In this document: in pieces, positions 7,411-15,930 of the stretch
Numbering within the stretch: the first letter of the stretch is position 1
Layout of the letters: the number at the start of each line of letters is the position of its first letter
Assembly: GCF_000378345.1 (NCBI RefSeq)
Contig: NZ_KB899544.1
Span: forward strand, 682,001 to 746,000
DNA from: Hirschia maritima DSM 19733
Lineage (GTDB): Bacteria; Pseudomonadota; Alphaproteobacteria; Caulobacterales; Hyphomonadaceae
DNA: 64,000 nucleotides
Direction: 5' to 3'
Notes under the pieces: model-generated
What the model was told of the DNA's origin: nothing
Database searches by the model: none
What the model saw: the letters and a program-made list of their open reading frames with translations, nothing else
Program-made: the position numbers and the translations under genes

Positions 7411-8817
7411 ATGCTAAGCGTTTTTGATATTTTTAAAATTGGAATTGGGCCATCTTCTTCTCACACTGTGGGGCCGATGCGTATCACTAGTCGCATCATG
7501 CAAGAAGTTCAAGAGCTTGGTTTAATGGATGCAGTGTCTCGCTGTATTGTTGAGCTTCAGGGGTCATTGGCGTTGACCGGTGTGGGGCACGGTTCAGATA
7601 AGGCGGCAATATTGGGGCTGATGGGGGCTGAACCTGATACCGTCGATCCGGATTGGGCTGAAGAGGCATTTGCTGAAGTTAAAAAGACTGACCGTCTAAC
7701 TTTACCGAATGGAAAAAGCATTAAATTCATCCCAAAGCGAGATGTTGATATGCGCGGTGATATTGTCCCGTTATTGCATCCAAATGGAATGAAAGTGACG
7801 ATTTTGAATGCAATGGGTGAATATATACTAACTCGGACATTTTATTCGGTTGGCGGTGGCTTTATCGCCAGCGAGGCGCAATTAAATTCTCCCGCCAAAG
7901 ACGATTTGATCCTAGGCTCATCGACAGGTGAATATTCTTTTCATTCCGGTGCGGAATTGGTCGAGAAGTGCAATGCTCTTGGTAAATCCATAGCTGAATT
8001 GCTTTTGGCAAATGAAGATCAAAAACGTCCACGCGAAGAAACAGATCAGAGATTATTCAAAATCTGGGAAGCGATGAGTGGCTGTATTGATCGAGGCTTA
8101 TCTCAAGAAGGGATTTTACCGGGTGGTTTGAAGGTGCAAAGACGCGCTGCCAAATTACATCGTAATTTGGTTGAAAATCCGGGATCAAACGAAAGGGAGC
8201 TTTTGTTTGACTGGTTAAATGTATTTGCCATGGCGGTGAACGAAGAAAATGCCGCTGGTGGTCGTGTTGTGACATCACCGACCAATGGTGCTGCAGGGAT
8301 TATACCGGCAGTCATCAAGCTTTATTGCTGTGAAGAGGGATGGGAAGAAAAAGACTGTTATTCCTCAGGGCGTATTGGGCGGTTTTTGCTTACTGCCGCA
8401 GCTATAGGTATTTTATATAAGCAGCGCGCTTCTATTTCTGGAGCTGAAATGGGATGCCAGGGCGAAGTGGGCGTAGCGTGTTCTATGGCTGCAGCAGGGC
8501 TGGCAGCTGTTTGGGAAGCTACTCCCGATCAAGTGTGTGAGGCTGCTGAAATAGGCATGGAGCACAACCTAGGTTTAACTTGCGACCCTGTTGGTGGGCT
8601 CGTGCAAATTCCATGTATTGAACGAAACGCGATGGGGGCTGTGAAAGCTGCAAATGCAGCGCGAATTGCTCTTCGGGCAACTGATGCTCCCAAAGTTTCG
8701 CTTGATCAAGTTATTGAAACTATGCGTCAAACTGGTCTGGATATGTCGTCAAAATACAAGGAAACTAGTTTGGGTGGCTTAGCGGTTACTGTTCCAGTGA
8801 ATGTGATTGAATGTTGA
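7411..8817 (+). CDS. sdaA: L-serine ammonia-lyase (L-serine dehydratase), iron-sulfur, single chain
   Basis: 468 residues, the usual length of the single-polypeptide (type II) enzyme, with the beta domain first (FKIGIGPSSSHTVGPMRI at residues 8-25) and the catalytic alpha domain after. TSPTNGAAGIIPAV and the Cys-rich GCQGEVGVACSMAAAGL, TCDPVGGLVQIPC segments supply the 4Fe-4S ligands. It converts L-serine to pyruvate and ammonia in the cytosol. Two palindromes lie upstream. Its last 32 bases overlap the convergent WYL regulator. Confidence 0.96.
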   Translation: MLSVFDIFKIGIGPSSSHTVGPMRITSRIMQEVQELGLMDAVSRCIVELQGSLALTGVGHGSDKAAILGLMGAEPDTVDPDWAEEAFAEVKKTDRLTLPNGKSIKFIPKRDVDMRGDIVPLLHPNGMKVTILNAMGEYILTRTFYSVGGGFIASEAQLNSPAKDDLILGSSTGEYSFHSGAELVEKCNALGKSIAELLLANEDQKRPREETDQRLFKIWEAMSGCIDRGLSQEGILPGGLKVQRRAAKLHRNLVENPGSNERELLFDWLNVFAMAVNEENAAGGRVVTSPTNGAAGIIPAVIKLYCCEEGWEEKDCYSSGRIGRFLLTAAAIGILYKQRASISGAEMGCQGEVGVACSMAAAGLAAVWEATPDQVCEAAEIGMEHNLGLTCDPVGGLVQIPCIERNAMGAVKAANAARIALRATDAPKVSLDQVIETMRQTGLDMSSKYKETSLGGLAVTVPVNVIEC

Positions 8818-9535
8818 TTGTGGGGCGAACTATGCTTTTCTCGCATTCTTCCCATCTTCTGCGTTGCTGCTCTTTCCAACGTTTACGTAAAACCGGAACA
8901 CGTTCGGGAAATTTGTCATTAGACAAAGTAAGCGAGTCGACACGGTCTGTGCGGAAAGTTCTAAAGTCTTCCCTTACTTCACACCAAGCACATATGAAGC
9001 GGGCGGTTTCTGAATAAGAAACAAGAAATGGCCAGATTACACGGTCAACGGTTTCGTCTTTCTCATTTGTGTATCTCATAATCAGTTTCCGACGTTCACG
9101 TATTGCTTGCCGAATGATAGAAACATCGCATGAGTCTTCTTTCAGATTCACAAATTGAACTGGCTCTACACCACTTTCGAATATAAGCGGTTTGAGTTTT
9201 TCCGGCATTACCGAGCTAATTTTGGCGAGAAGGTCTTCAGCTCCTCGTTTAAGGTCCGGGTCCGATCGCATTGCCACCCAACGTGCGCCAAGAACAGCTG
9301 CTTCCAATTCGTCTGCCGTTAGCATTAGCGGTGGCATGTCATATTCACCAGATAAGACATAGCCTATGCCTGCTTCGCCTTCGATTGGAACTTTCTGAGC
9401 CTGAAGTTCCACAATATCCCTGTAAACGGTGCGTAGAGATATGTTCAATTCTTCAGCAATATCTCGACCTTTTACGGGGTGTCGATGACGTCTCAATATT
9501 TGAATGATTTGAAGTAATCGTTCGGTGCGGCGCAT
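8786..9535 (-). CDS. YafY-type HTH and WYL-domain transcriptional regulator
   Basis: The ATG at 9535 gives a protein beginning MRRTERLLQIIQILRR, the canonical start of the HTH_11/DeoR-like N terminus of YafY regulators, so I chose it over a longer frame from 9595. The HTH includes GRDIAEELNISLRTVYRDI; the WYL domain covers roughly residues 120-200 (RRKLIMRYTNE, then RFICAWCEVREDFRTFRTDR). WYL domains sense ligands, often nucleic-acid or metabolite signals. It is divergent from the GST-like gene, its most likely target, and overlaps the 3' end of sdaA by 32 bases. Confidence 0.88.
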   Translation of the reverse strand: MRRTERLLQIIQILRRHRHPVKGRDIAEELNISLRTVYRDIVELQAQKVPIEGEAGIGYVLSGEYDMPPLMLTADELEAAVLGARWVAMRSDPDLKRGAEDLLAKISSVMPEKLKPLIFESGVEPVQFVNLKEDSCDVSIIRQAIRERRKLIMRYTNEKDETVDRVIWPFLVSYSETARFICAWCEVREDFRTFRTDRVDSLTLSNDKFPERVPVLRKRWKEQQRRRWEECEKSIVRPTINIQSHSLEQ

Positions 9536-9559
9536 TTGACGACCTAAGTGATATGCTGC

Positions 9560-9575
9560 TGACAAGTTAGTGTCA
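9560..9575. promoter_or_regulatory. Candidate operator for the WYL regulator
   Basis: TGACA (9560-9564), six bases, TGTCA (9571-9575) make a perfect interrupted palindrome between the divergent WYL and GST-like genes, 25 bases from the regulator's start codon. The role is inferred from position. Confidence 0.35.
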
Positions 9576-9648
9576 TTAAGTGTGCTTTTTAGCAAAATAA
9601 ATCAAGTAGGCGGACACTTTTTGTTCTGCGGTGAAAGGGAGATTTGGA

Positions 9649-10365
9649 ATGACTGTATTGTTTGGTTGGGGCCCTATGTGGAATTGCCATTCCCCAAGCC
9701 CGTATGTTGTTAAAAGTATGATCCAATTAGATATGTTGGAAGTTGATTACAGCATGCAAGTCGCAGATTTGGAAGAAGCTCCTTACAGGAAGGCTCCCTA
9801 TATTAAAGATGACGGCAACTTAGTTGCTGATTCTGCATTTATTCGAAAATACTTTGAGGAAAAGACAGGCAAAGATTTGAACGCAGGGCTATCCTCTCAA
9901 CAAAGAGCTATGGCGTGGGCGCTGGAACGAATGATTGAGGGAGAAATTTCTCTCATGATGCTGCATGAAAGATGGCTCAAAGACGAGAATTTCGAAAAAG
10001 GCCCAGCTCAGTTCTTTATGGGTATTCCTGAAGAAGTTCGTGATGAAGTTATTGAAAGTGCGCGAGGTCCTATCAGGCAACGGGTGGATTCGCAGGGCTT
10101 GTCGCGATTTGATGAGGGCAAGCGCATAGTGCTGTTCGATGATTCTGTATGTGCGCTGTCAGATCAGCTCTCAGATAGTGAATTTATGTTTGGCACTGAT
10201 CCAACTGCATTGGATGCTGTTGTGGCAGCGTTTACTCAAGCGTGTGCAACGGACTATTTCGATACGCCGATGAGAGAAGTTTATGCTAAATACCCAAATT
10301 TGAAAGCGCATGCTGATCGAATTGATGAGCGTTTTTTCAAAACGGAAAAATGGGAAACCTCTTAA
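9649..10365 (+). CDS. Glutathione S-transferase-like protein
   Basis: Starting at the ATG at 9649, preceded by GGGAG, this is a protein of about 238 residues. The thioredoxin-like N-terminal domain (MTVLFGWGPMWNCHSPSPYVVKS, split here as catalytic-type loop plus helix, then KAPYIKDDGNLVADSAFIRKY) and an all-helical C-terminal domain resemble Faxc/metaxin-like GSTs. The pattern DPTALDAVVAAF matches the conserved C-terminal N-capping motif. It is divergent from a WYL regulator. Whether it conjugates glutathione is unknown. Confidence 0.75.
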   Translation: MTVLFGWGPMWNCHSPSPYVVKSMIQLDMLEVDYSMQVADLEEAPYRKAPYIKDDGNLVADSAFIRKYFEEKTGKDLNAGLSSQQRAMAWALERMIEGEISLMMLHERWLKDENFEKGPAQFFMGIPEEVRDEVIESARGPIRQRVDSQGLSRFDEGKRIVLFDDSVCALSDQLSDSEFMFGTDPTALDAVVAAFTQACATDYFDTPMREVYAKYPNLKAHADRIDERFFKTEKWETS

Positions 10366-10388
10366 GTTTTCCGAACAAGCAAAACGGG

Positions 10389-10424
10389 ATGACGACCATC
10401 ACATTGGGTCGTCATTTGTGTTTT
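10389..10424 (+). terminator. Intrinsic terminator of the GST-like gene
   Basis: ATGACGACC (10389-10397) pairs perfectly with GGTCGTCAT (10407-10415), followed by TTGTGTTTT. It may work in both directions, since the opposing gene ends right at its edge. Confidence 0.75.
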
Positions 10425-11094
10425 AGCTAAAGGGTTGGAAACTACATTTTCCGGCCTTGAAATCATTAATCTGACGGACGCTTTCGGATTCAACTTTTGC
10501 TTCAAACTCACGCAATTTGATTAGATCATACCGAATTGTGAGAGGTTGCCAGTGGTCGTCTCCTGAAAAAGAATAATCGATGTAATCTTCTTTATTGAGT
10601 ACTTCTCTTTGCGCATCTTGCAACATGAGGTGGCAGTGATTTGTGTAGTCACCTTCGATTTGTTGATTTTCGAATAGCATGTAATTTTTCGTCTCAATTG
10701 TACAATTCTTGTGGTACCAGGTGTTGGCTGAAATACGTGGGAGAGTCATGGTCATTTGTAGCTCATCCCACTTACCAGCTTTGAGTATTTCTCCAGCTTG
10801 AATGCTGTTTTTCTTTTCAAGATTAATAGACGCAACAACAGGACCGGAATGAGTTTTGATCGATTTTTCCTCAAGCGGAACAATTTCAGGAGTTCCTTTA
10901 ATCGAGATCGTTTGTCTATGTAATTCGCTTCCTGGGTAAAATTCTTTTATTTGAAATGAAGCTGAATAGGCACCTTCGATAATTTCTTGCGCGCAAATAT
11001 TCTCATCTTCTGCATTAGCTTGCAGAGTGGCTGACGCTATAAAAGCTGATGATAGCAAGCATGTAGCTAAAGGTGAAATTTTAGAATTTGCCAT
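10423..11094 (-). CDS. Secreted protein of unknown function
   Basis: I place the start at the ATG at 11094. It gives a 223-residue protein with a clear Sec signal peptide (MANSKISPLATCLLSSAFIA then LQANAED cleavage region); a longer frame to 11172 would put another hydrophobic stretch in front. The mature part has several cysteines (CAQE, NCTIE, NHCHLM, GKCSF) that could form disulfides in the periplasm. I recognise no domain. It lies alone between the GST-like gene and rpsD. Confidence 0.65.
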   Translation of the reverse strand: MANSKISPLATCLLSSAFIASATLQANAEDENICAQEIIEGAYSASFQIKEFYPGSELHRQTISIKGTPEIVPLEEKSIKTHSGPVVASINLEKKNSIQAGEILKAGKWDELQMTMTLPRISANTWYHKNCTIETKNYMLFENQQIEGDYTNHCHLMLQDAQREVLNKEDYIDYSFSGDDHWQPLTIRYDLIKLREFEAKVESESVRQINDFKAGKCSFQPFS

Positions 11095-11211
11095 GAGTGC
11101 CTCGAAATAATTGAATTGCAATATTAGAAGTATAAGATTTGTTATAGACAGAAGTACGGCAATAAAAAGCACAATTATGGGCTTTCTTGGGTTGCCGAAG
11201 TTTGTTCAATA

Positions 11212-11240
11212 TTGACAAAAGCGAGATTTAGCTGTCTATA
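11212..11240 (+). promoter_or_regulatory. Likely sigma-70 promoter of rpsD
   Basis: A perfect -35 TTGACA (11212-11217), a 17-base spacer and a weaker -10 TCTATA (11235-11240) lie about 110 bases ahead of the rpsD start. The long leader leaves room for S4-type translational autoregulation, but I could not fold it. Confidence 0.5.
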
Positions 11241-11349
11241 GCGCGCTTCTCTCTTTGAGGGATTTATCACGGGATGATGTGAAGCCGCCGTTGTGATCGC
11301 ATATTTTGAAGTGAAATATGCCGGCCCACGTCTAAAATTGAGGTATATT

Positions 11350-11967
11350 ATGTCACGTCGTAGTTCTGCGAAGTACAAACTCGATCGCCGCGTAGGCGAA
11401 AACGTCTGGGGACGCGCTAAGTCTCCAATCAACAAACGTCAATCACGTCCAGGTCAACACGGTGCTGCTCGTAAGGGTAAGCCTTCTGACTTTGGTCTGC
11501 AATTGATGGCAAAGCAAAAGCTTAAAGGTCACTACGGTGATGTTACTGAGAAACAGTTCCGTCGTACATATGACGAAGCTGCTCGCCGTAAAGGTAACAC
11601 AGCTGAGAACCTTATCGGTCTACTAGAGTCTCGTTTGGATGCTCTTGTTTATCGTTCAAAGTTCGTACCAACAATTTTTGCTGCACGTCAGTTCGTGAAC
11701 CACGGTCACGTTACTGTAAACGGCAAAAAAGCTAACGTTCCTTCATACCGTCTTCGTCCAGGTGATGTTGTTCAGGTTAAAGAAAAATCACGTTCAATGG
11801 CTCTAGTGCTTGAAGCTCTAGGTTCTGGTGAGCGCGATATTCCTGACTATATCGAAGTTGACCCTAAAGACATGACTGCAACATTCATTCGCCTGCCAGA
11901 TTTATCTGACGTGCCGTATGCTTGTCGCATGGAACCAAACTTGGTTGTTGAGTTCTACTCATCTTAA
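11350..11967 (+). CDS. rpsD: 30S ribosomal protein S4
   Basis: The ATG at 11350 follows GAGG and gives the canonical start [14 protein letters not shown] and a length of 205 residues; an upstream frame extension to 11293 is not part of the protein. The S4 RNA-binding domain lies at about residues 95-160 ([12 protein letters not shown] ... [17 protein letters not shown]). S4 nucleates 30S assembly on 16S rRNA. Strong codon bias marks high expression. It is monocistronic with its own promoter and terminator. Confidence 0.97.
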   Translation: MSRRSSAKYKLDRRVGENVWGRAKSPINKRQSRPGQHGAARKGKPSDFGLQLMAKQKLKGHYGDVTEKQFRRTYDEAARRKGNTAENLIGLLESRLDALVYRSKFVPTIFAARQFVNHGHVTVNGKKANVPSYRLRPGDVVQVKEKSRSMALVLEALGSGERDIPDYIEVDPKDMTATFIRLPDLSDVPYACRMEPNLVVEFYSS

Positions 11968-12020
11968 TAAGTTTATTCTGATGGACCTGTTGGTCAGTTC
12001 AGAAATTTTATGCTTTGATG

Positions 12021-12056
12021 GAACCCCTGCATTTTATGCGGGGGTTTTGTTGTTTT
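12021..12056 (+). terminator. Terminator of rpsD
   Basis: AACCCC-T-GCAT pairs with ATGC-G-GGGGTT across a short T-rich loop, and is followed by TTGTTGTTTT, 55 bases after the rpsD stop. Confidence 0.8.
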
Positions 12057-12084
12057 AGACCAAAGTATTGAGAAGGGGGAAGGT

Positions 12085-12915
12085 ATGTTTGACCGTCCAA
12101 GCATTGAAGACATCCACAGGGCTACATTCGCGGAGCCGGGTAAGAAAGTTTCCCTTAAAGATTACACGACAGACGGCACGGAGCTATTTGCTGACAAAGA
12201 TGAAGCAAAGCGTTCTTTAAAGGATGATGCTTTGGCAATCGATGAAATGCAGGATCGATTGTATGCTGAGAAAAAGCAAAGCTTGCTCGTAGTTTTTCAA
12301 GGTATTGATACATCGGGAAAAGATGGAACAACAAAAGCTGTCTTTTCTCAAACATCGCCATTGGGGCTGCGTGTTCATGCGTTTGGAAAACCATCTTCAA
12401 ATGAATTAGCGCGAGACTATCTTTGGAGAATTCACAATAAAATTCCATCAAAGGGTGAGATCGCGATATTCAACCGCTCTCACTATGAAGATGTGTTGAT
12501 TGGTCGGGTGCGTGGTTTGGCTCCCATGGCGCAAATTGAACAACGTTATGAGCAGATCAATAACTTTGAAAAACACCTTGTTGAAAACAACATAAAAGTC
12601 ATCAAGCTTATGCTTCATATTTCCAAACGCACTCAAGGAGAAAGATTGCTGGAACGACTGGAGAATCCAAATAAGCGTTGGAAATTTAATCCTGGCGACC
12701 TGGAAGACCGTAAATTATGGGATGATTATCAGGACGCGTATGAATTGGCAGTAGAGCGTTGTTCTACAAAGGAAGCACCTTGGTATGTGGTGCCGAGTGA
12801 TAGTCGTTCACGCCGTAAGGCAATTGCTGCACGTATCGTACGAGGTGCGCTTGAGGAGATGGATCCAAAAATTCCAGATCCTGGGTATCGGCCTGACCAA
12901 TTTGTAATTGATTGA
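12085..12915 (+). CDS. ppk2: PPK2-family polyphosphate:nucleotide phosphotransferase
   Basis: 276 residues with the PPK2 core: Walker A-type GIDTSGKDGTTK (about residues 74-85), the Walker B/DRSHYEDVL-like segment NRSHYEDVLIGRVRG, and the lid region with R-x-x-W-K-F-N-P-G-D-L-E-D-R. PPK2 enzymes use polyphosphate to phosphorylate nucleotides (AMP, ADP or GDP depending on class) in the cytosol. The length and the single PPK2 domain fit class I or class III; I cannot fix which. GGGGGAAGG precedes the ATG. It follows the rpsD terminator and is probably its own unit. Confidence 0.92.
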   Translation: MFDRPSIEDIHRATFAEPGKKVSLKDYTTDGTELFADKDEAKRSLKDDALAIDEMQDRLYAEKKQSLLVVFQGIDTSGKDGTTKAVFSQTSPLGLRVHAFGKPSSNELARDYLWRIHNKIPSKGEIAIFNRSHYEDVLIGRVRGLAPMAQIEQRYEQINNFEKHLVENNIKVIKLMLHISKRTQGERLLERLENPNKRWKFNPGDLEDRKLWDDYQDAYELAVERCSTKEAPWYVVPSDSRSRRKAIAARIVRGALEEMDPKIPDPGYRPDQFVID

Positions 12916-13042
12916 TTTGTTGTAGTTTTATTGTCTTGTGCGCACTAATTCCTTTGCTTTCAATGTAACAATAGACCTTTCACGATTCTGAATATACCCT
13001 TCCTAGAAACACGGAGAAAAGATCCGTAGGGAGGTTTGATTG

Positions 13043-13963
13043 GTGCCGGAATTCTTTACTCCTACCGTTTACGCGATTCCGTTTTTTATAGTCACACTCG
13101 TGTTAGAGTGGTGGGGTGTTAAAACGGGGCGTGCCCATGGGGATTACGAGAACAAGGATGCAGCAGCATCTCTAACGCTAGGGATAGGCAACTTAGCCGT
13201 TGATACTTTAACGGGCGGCATCGCGCTCGCCGGCTTAATTTTGGTATGGGATTTTCGTTTACTAGAGCTACCGATCACATGGTGGAGTTTCATCATCGTG
13301 TTCATAGCGACTGACTTTCTCTATTATTGGAAGCATAGGCTCGCGCATACCATGCGTTGGTTTTGGTTGGCGCATGTCACCCATCATTCCTCAAAGCACT
13401 ACAATCTCACAACAGCACTGCGTCAGCCTTGGTTAGGGCCATTTACAGGGGCATTTATATTGGGAGCTCCCTTAGTATTCCTTGGGGCGCATCCTGCATT
13501 TATCGCTTTTGCGATGAGTTTTAATCTTGTCTACCAATATTGGATTCATACAGAGGCAATTGACAAAATGCCCAAATGGTTCGAGGCGATTATGAATACG
13601 CCGAGTCATCACCGCGTTCATCATGCAACGAATCCTCGTTACTTGGATAGGAACTATGCGGGTGTATTTATAATATGGGACAAAATGTTTGGTAGTTTTA
13701 CGCAGGAGCGGAAAGATGATCCGTGCGTATTTGGCTTAGTGAAGAATGTAGAGTCTTATAATCCATTCTATCTAGCATATCATGGCGTGTTAGAACTTTT
13801 TTCTGATTTTTGGAAAGATGGATTTAGACCAGCTGTTTGGTTGAAACGTATGATATCTCCACCTGGTTGGACGCCCGATGGCAAGGGGAAAACGAGCGAA
13901 GTCATCCGTCAAGAATGGCAAGCAACACTTACCATAAACGCTGAAGACACAAACAAGCTTTGA
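13043..13963 (+). CDS. Sterol desaturase/fatty acid hydroxylase-family membrane enzyme
   Basis: About 306 residues with several membrane segments and the di-iron histidine clusters of the family: HRLAH and HVTHHS near residues 100-120, and HHRVHH near 200. The enzymes hydroxylate or desaturate lipids at the membrane. There is no ATG at the start: a strong AGGGAGG precedes TTG (13040) and GTG (13043); the GTG has better spacing (8 bases). The substrate (sterol, hopanoid, carotenoid or fatty acid) cannot be told from sequence. Confidence 0.88.
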   Translation: MPEFFTPTVYAIPFFIVTLVLEWWGVKTGRAHGDYENKDAAASLTLGIGNLAVDTLTGGIALAGLILVWDFRLLELPITWWSFIIVFIATDFLYYWKHRLAHTMRWFWLAHVTHHSSKHYNLTTALRQPWLGPFTGAFILGAPLVFLGAHPAFIAFAMSFNLVYQYWIHTEAIDKMPKWFEAIMNTPSHHRVHHATNPRYLDRNYAGVFIIWDKMFGSFTQERKDDPCVFGLVKNVESYNPFYLAYHGVLELFSDFWKDGFRPAVWLKRMISPPGWTPDGKGKTSEVIRQEWQATLTINAEDTNKL

Positions 13964-13972
13964 TCGACAAAA

Positions 13973-14944
13973 CTATTCTTCAGTTGAACCTTGTTCAAGT
14001 GTAGTTTCATCGGTGCTATATGCATCAACTTCATCAAGAGCGTATTGATTCAGGTCATCTGTAGTTAGACCACGCAATTCATTGAAAGCGATGCGTGTAC
14101 GCATGCTAGGTTTGTCGTTTTCGCCAGTTTCGATTACTTCAAATGCGGCTTCTAGAAGGTCTGTTACATGTGAATTGCGCGATTTAGAGCTGGCACCGCC
14201 TAGCATAACTGCAATTACACGATGCCCATCACGTTCAGCTGACGCAAGTAGATTGAAGCCCGAAGCGCGGGTGTATCCAGTTTTAATGCCATCTACACCG
14301 CGAACGTCTTTCAAAAGCTTATTGTGGTTTTTGTATTTTGCTTTTCCAAACTGGAATTCAGTGCGTGAAAAATAATCATAATATTCGGTGTGATCTACCA
14401 ACATAGCTTCACCCAGCTTTGCCAAGTCTTTAGCTGTTGAAATTTGAGCTTTGTTTGGGAGGCCTGAAGCATTTTTAAAACGCGTTTTTTTTAAGCCGAG
14501 TTGGCGTGCTTTTGCTGTCATAAGTGCTGCAAAACGCGTTTCAGAACCGCCCAATCGTTCGGCAATAACAACAGCAACGTCATTTGCGGATTTAGTTACA
14601 AGAGCATTGATTGCTGTTTCCACTGTGATTGTTTCACCGGCTTTCAAATAAAGCTTTGAAGGTGGCTGTTTGGCGGCGTTTCGTGATATATCAAGCTCAT
14701 CAGTAAGCATGAGTTCACCGTCTTTGAGCGCATCAAAAACCATGTATAGCGTCATGACTTTGGTGATTGAGGCCGGAAAGCGTGGATCTTCAGCATTGCG
14801 AGCATGAAGAATTTTGTTTGTATCAATATCGATGACGTAAGACGCATATTTTTCAGCGCTGGCAGGAGCAATAAGCAACAATGAAAAAGCAAATGTCGCA
14901 AATGTTTTGCGAGCGATATCGAAAATGTTCGATGCTTTTGCCAT
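13973..14944 (-). CDS. D-alanyl-D-alanine carboxypeptidase (S11 family, PBP5-like)
   Basis: The ATG at 14944 gives a 323-residue precursor with a signal peptide ending APASA. The three penicillin-binding motifs are present in order: SITK (SxxK, nucleophile Ser), SAN (SxN), and KTG in GVDGIKTGYT. Such enzymes trim the terminal D-Ala from peptidoglycan pentapeptides in the periplasm. It is shorter than E. coli PBP5 and carries an acidic C-terminal tail instead of a clear amphipathic anchor, so it may be periplasmic. Convergent with the desaturase-family gene. Confidence 0.92.
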   Translation of the reverse strand: MAKASNIFDIARKTFATFAFSLLLIAPASAEKYASYVIDIDTNKILHARNAEDPRFPASITKVMTLYMVFDALKDGELMLTDELDISRNAAKQPPSKLYLKAGETITVETAINALVTKSANDVAVVIAERLGGSETRFAALMTAKARQLGLKKTRFKNASGLPNKAQISTAKDLAKLGEAMLVDHTEYYDYFSRTEFQFGKAKYKNHNKLLKDVRGVDGIKTGYTRASGFNLLASAERDGHRVIAVMLGGASSKSRNSHVTDLLEAAFEVIETGENDKPSMRTRIAFNELRGLTTDDLNQYALDEVDAYSTDETTLEQGSTEE

Positions 14945-15067
14945 GTCGTTTGGTTCCTGTTCCAAAAATAGTGCGTAATTCAAGATTGATGTTATGCTTC
15001 AAACGTTGAAGTGTGGTTAATCATGCGTCAGTGGAACAGTAAGGATGATCAAAGAATTGTTATTTGA

Positions 15068-15454
15068 ATGTTAACTATAAAAACTTTAGAGCGGCCCAAG
15101 ACGCCCAACACTTTTCTAATAGCGCCGGACGGGTATTGCGAACACGAAACCCCAGATGAGCTGGCTCCGGTTTTTAAAGATCTGAATGCTTCGGCGTTAA
15201 AAACGGCATTTATACGCGCTATCGAAGAAGAACCTAGATTGGTTACTCTGGAAGACAATGAGCTTTCGATGGAATTTCGTCAGAGAACACCAATAATTGG
15301 ATGGCCAGATTTTATCACAGTATATTTTATTGAATTACAAAGTGGAGGGTCTACAGTCGCTATATACTCTAGATCAAAGTATGGCCGAAGTGATTTTGGC
15401 GTAAATCGTAAGCGAATTCAGCGTTGGCTGACTTTACTTGGTAATAAGTCTTAA
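15068..15454 (+). CDS. DUF1499-family protein
   Basis: 128 residues, without signal peptide, matching the DUF1499 pattern: NTFLIAPDGYC near the N terminus, central RTPIIGWPDFITVYFIE, and the C-terminal S-R-S-[KR]-Y-G-x-S-D-[FL]-G-V-N-[RK]-x-R-[IV] motif, seen here as SRSKYGRSDFGVNRKRI. Function unknown. It is divergent from the carboxypeptidase and lies 137 bases upstream of clpS. Confidence 0.8.
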   Translation: MLTIKTLERPKTPNTFLIAPDGYCEHETPDELAPVFKDLNASALKTAFIRAIEEEPRLVTLEDNELSMEFRQRTPIIGWPDFITVYFIELQSGGSTVAIYSRSKYGRSDFGVNRKRIQRWLTLLGNKS

Positions 15455-15590
15455 ATAATAGAAATCATAATATTGCCGTATACCCCCTTACATTACTAAA
15501 CTGTGTTCATATCTATGTATTTCAGAGCACATGCTCAAAATTGTTAAAGAATTTGGAGCAGAGTGATGTTGGAAAGATTTTGTTAGGTTC

Positions 15591-15920
15591 ATGTCAGACG
15601 ATAATTTCCCAACAGGCCCGGAAGATGAAACGGGTGTAGCCACGCGAACAGAGACGAAAACTAAACGTCCGTCATTGTACCGTGTGTTAATTTTGAATGA
15701 TGACTTCACTCCGATGGAGTTCGTGGTTCTTATTCTTGAGCACTTCTTCAGTAAGACGCGTGAAGAAGCGACGAAGGTCATGCTCCATGTTCATAATACG
15801 GGCGTGGGTGTGTGCGGAGTGTTCACATATGAGGTTGCTGAAACAAAAGTGGCGCAAGTTATGGACCTTGCCCGCAGAAGTGAGCATCCTTTGCAGTGTA
15901 CGATGGAACGTGAGGATTAG
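15591..15920 (+). CDS. clpS: ClpS, adaptor of the ClpAP protease
   Basis: 109 residues. After a flexible N-terminal tail of about 25 residues comes the ClpS core: [18 protein letters not shown] with the N-degron pocket residues (N-D-D), [24 protein letters not shown], and a C-terminal PLQCTMERE. ClpS delivers N-end-rule substrates to ClpA. It is 10 bases upstream of clpA, the standard operon. Confidence 0.97.
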   Translation: MSDDNFPTGPEDETGVATRTETKTKRPSLYRVLILNDDFTPMEFVVLILEHFFSKTREEATKVMLHVHNTGVGVCGVFTYEVAETKVAQVMDLARRSEHPLQCTMERED

Positions 15921-15930
15921 AGGTTAGTAT

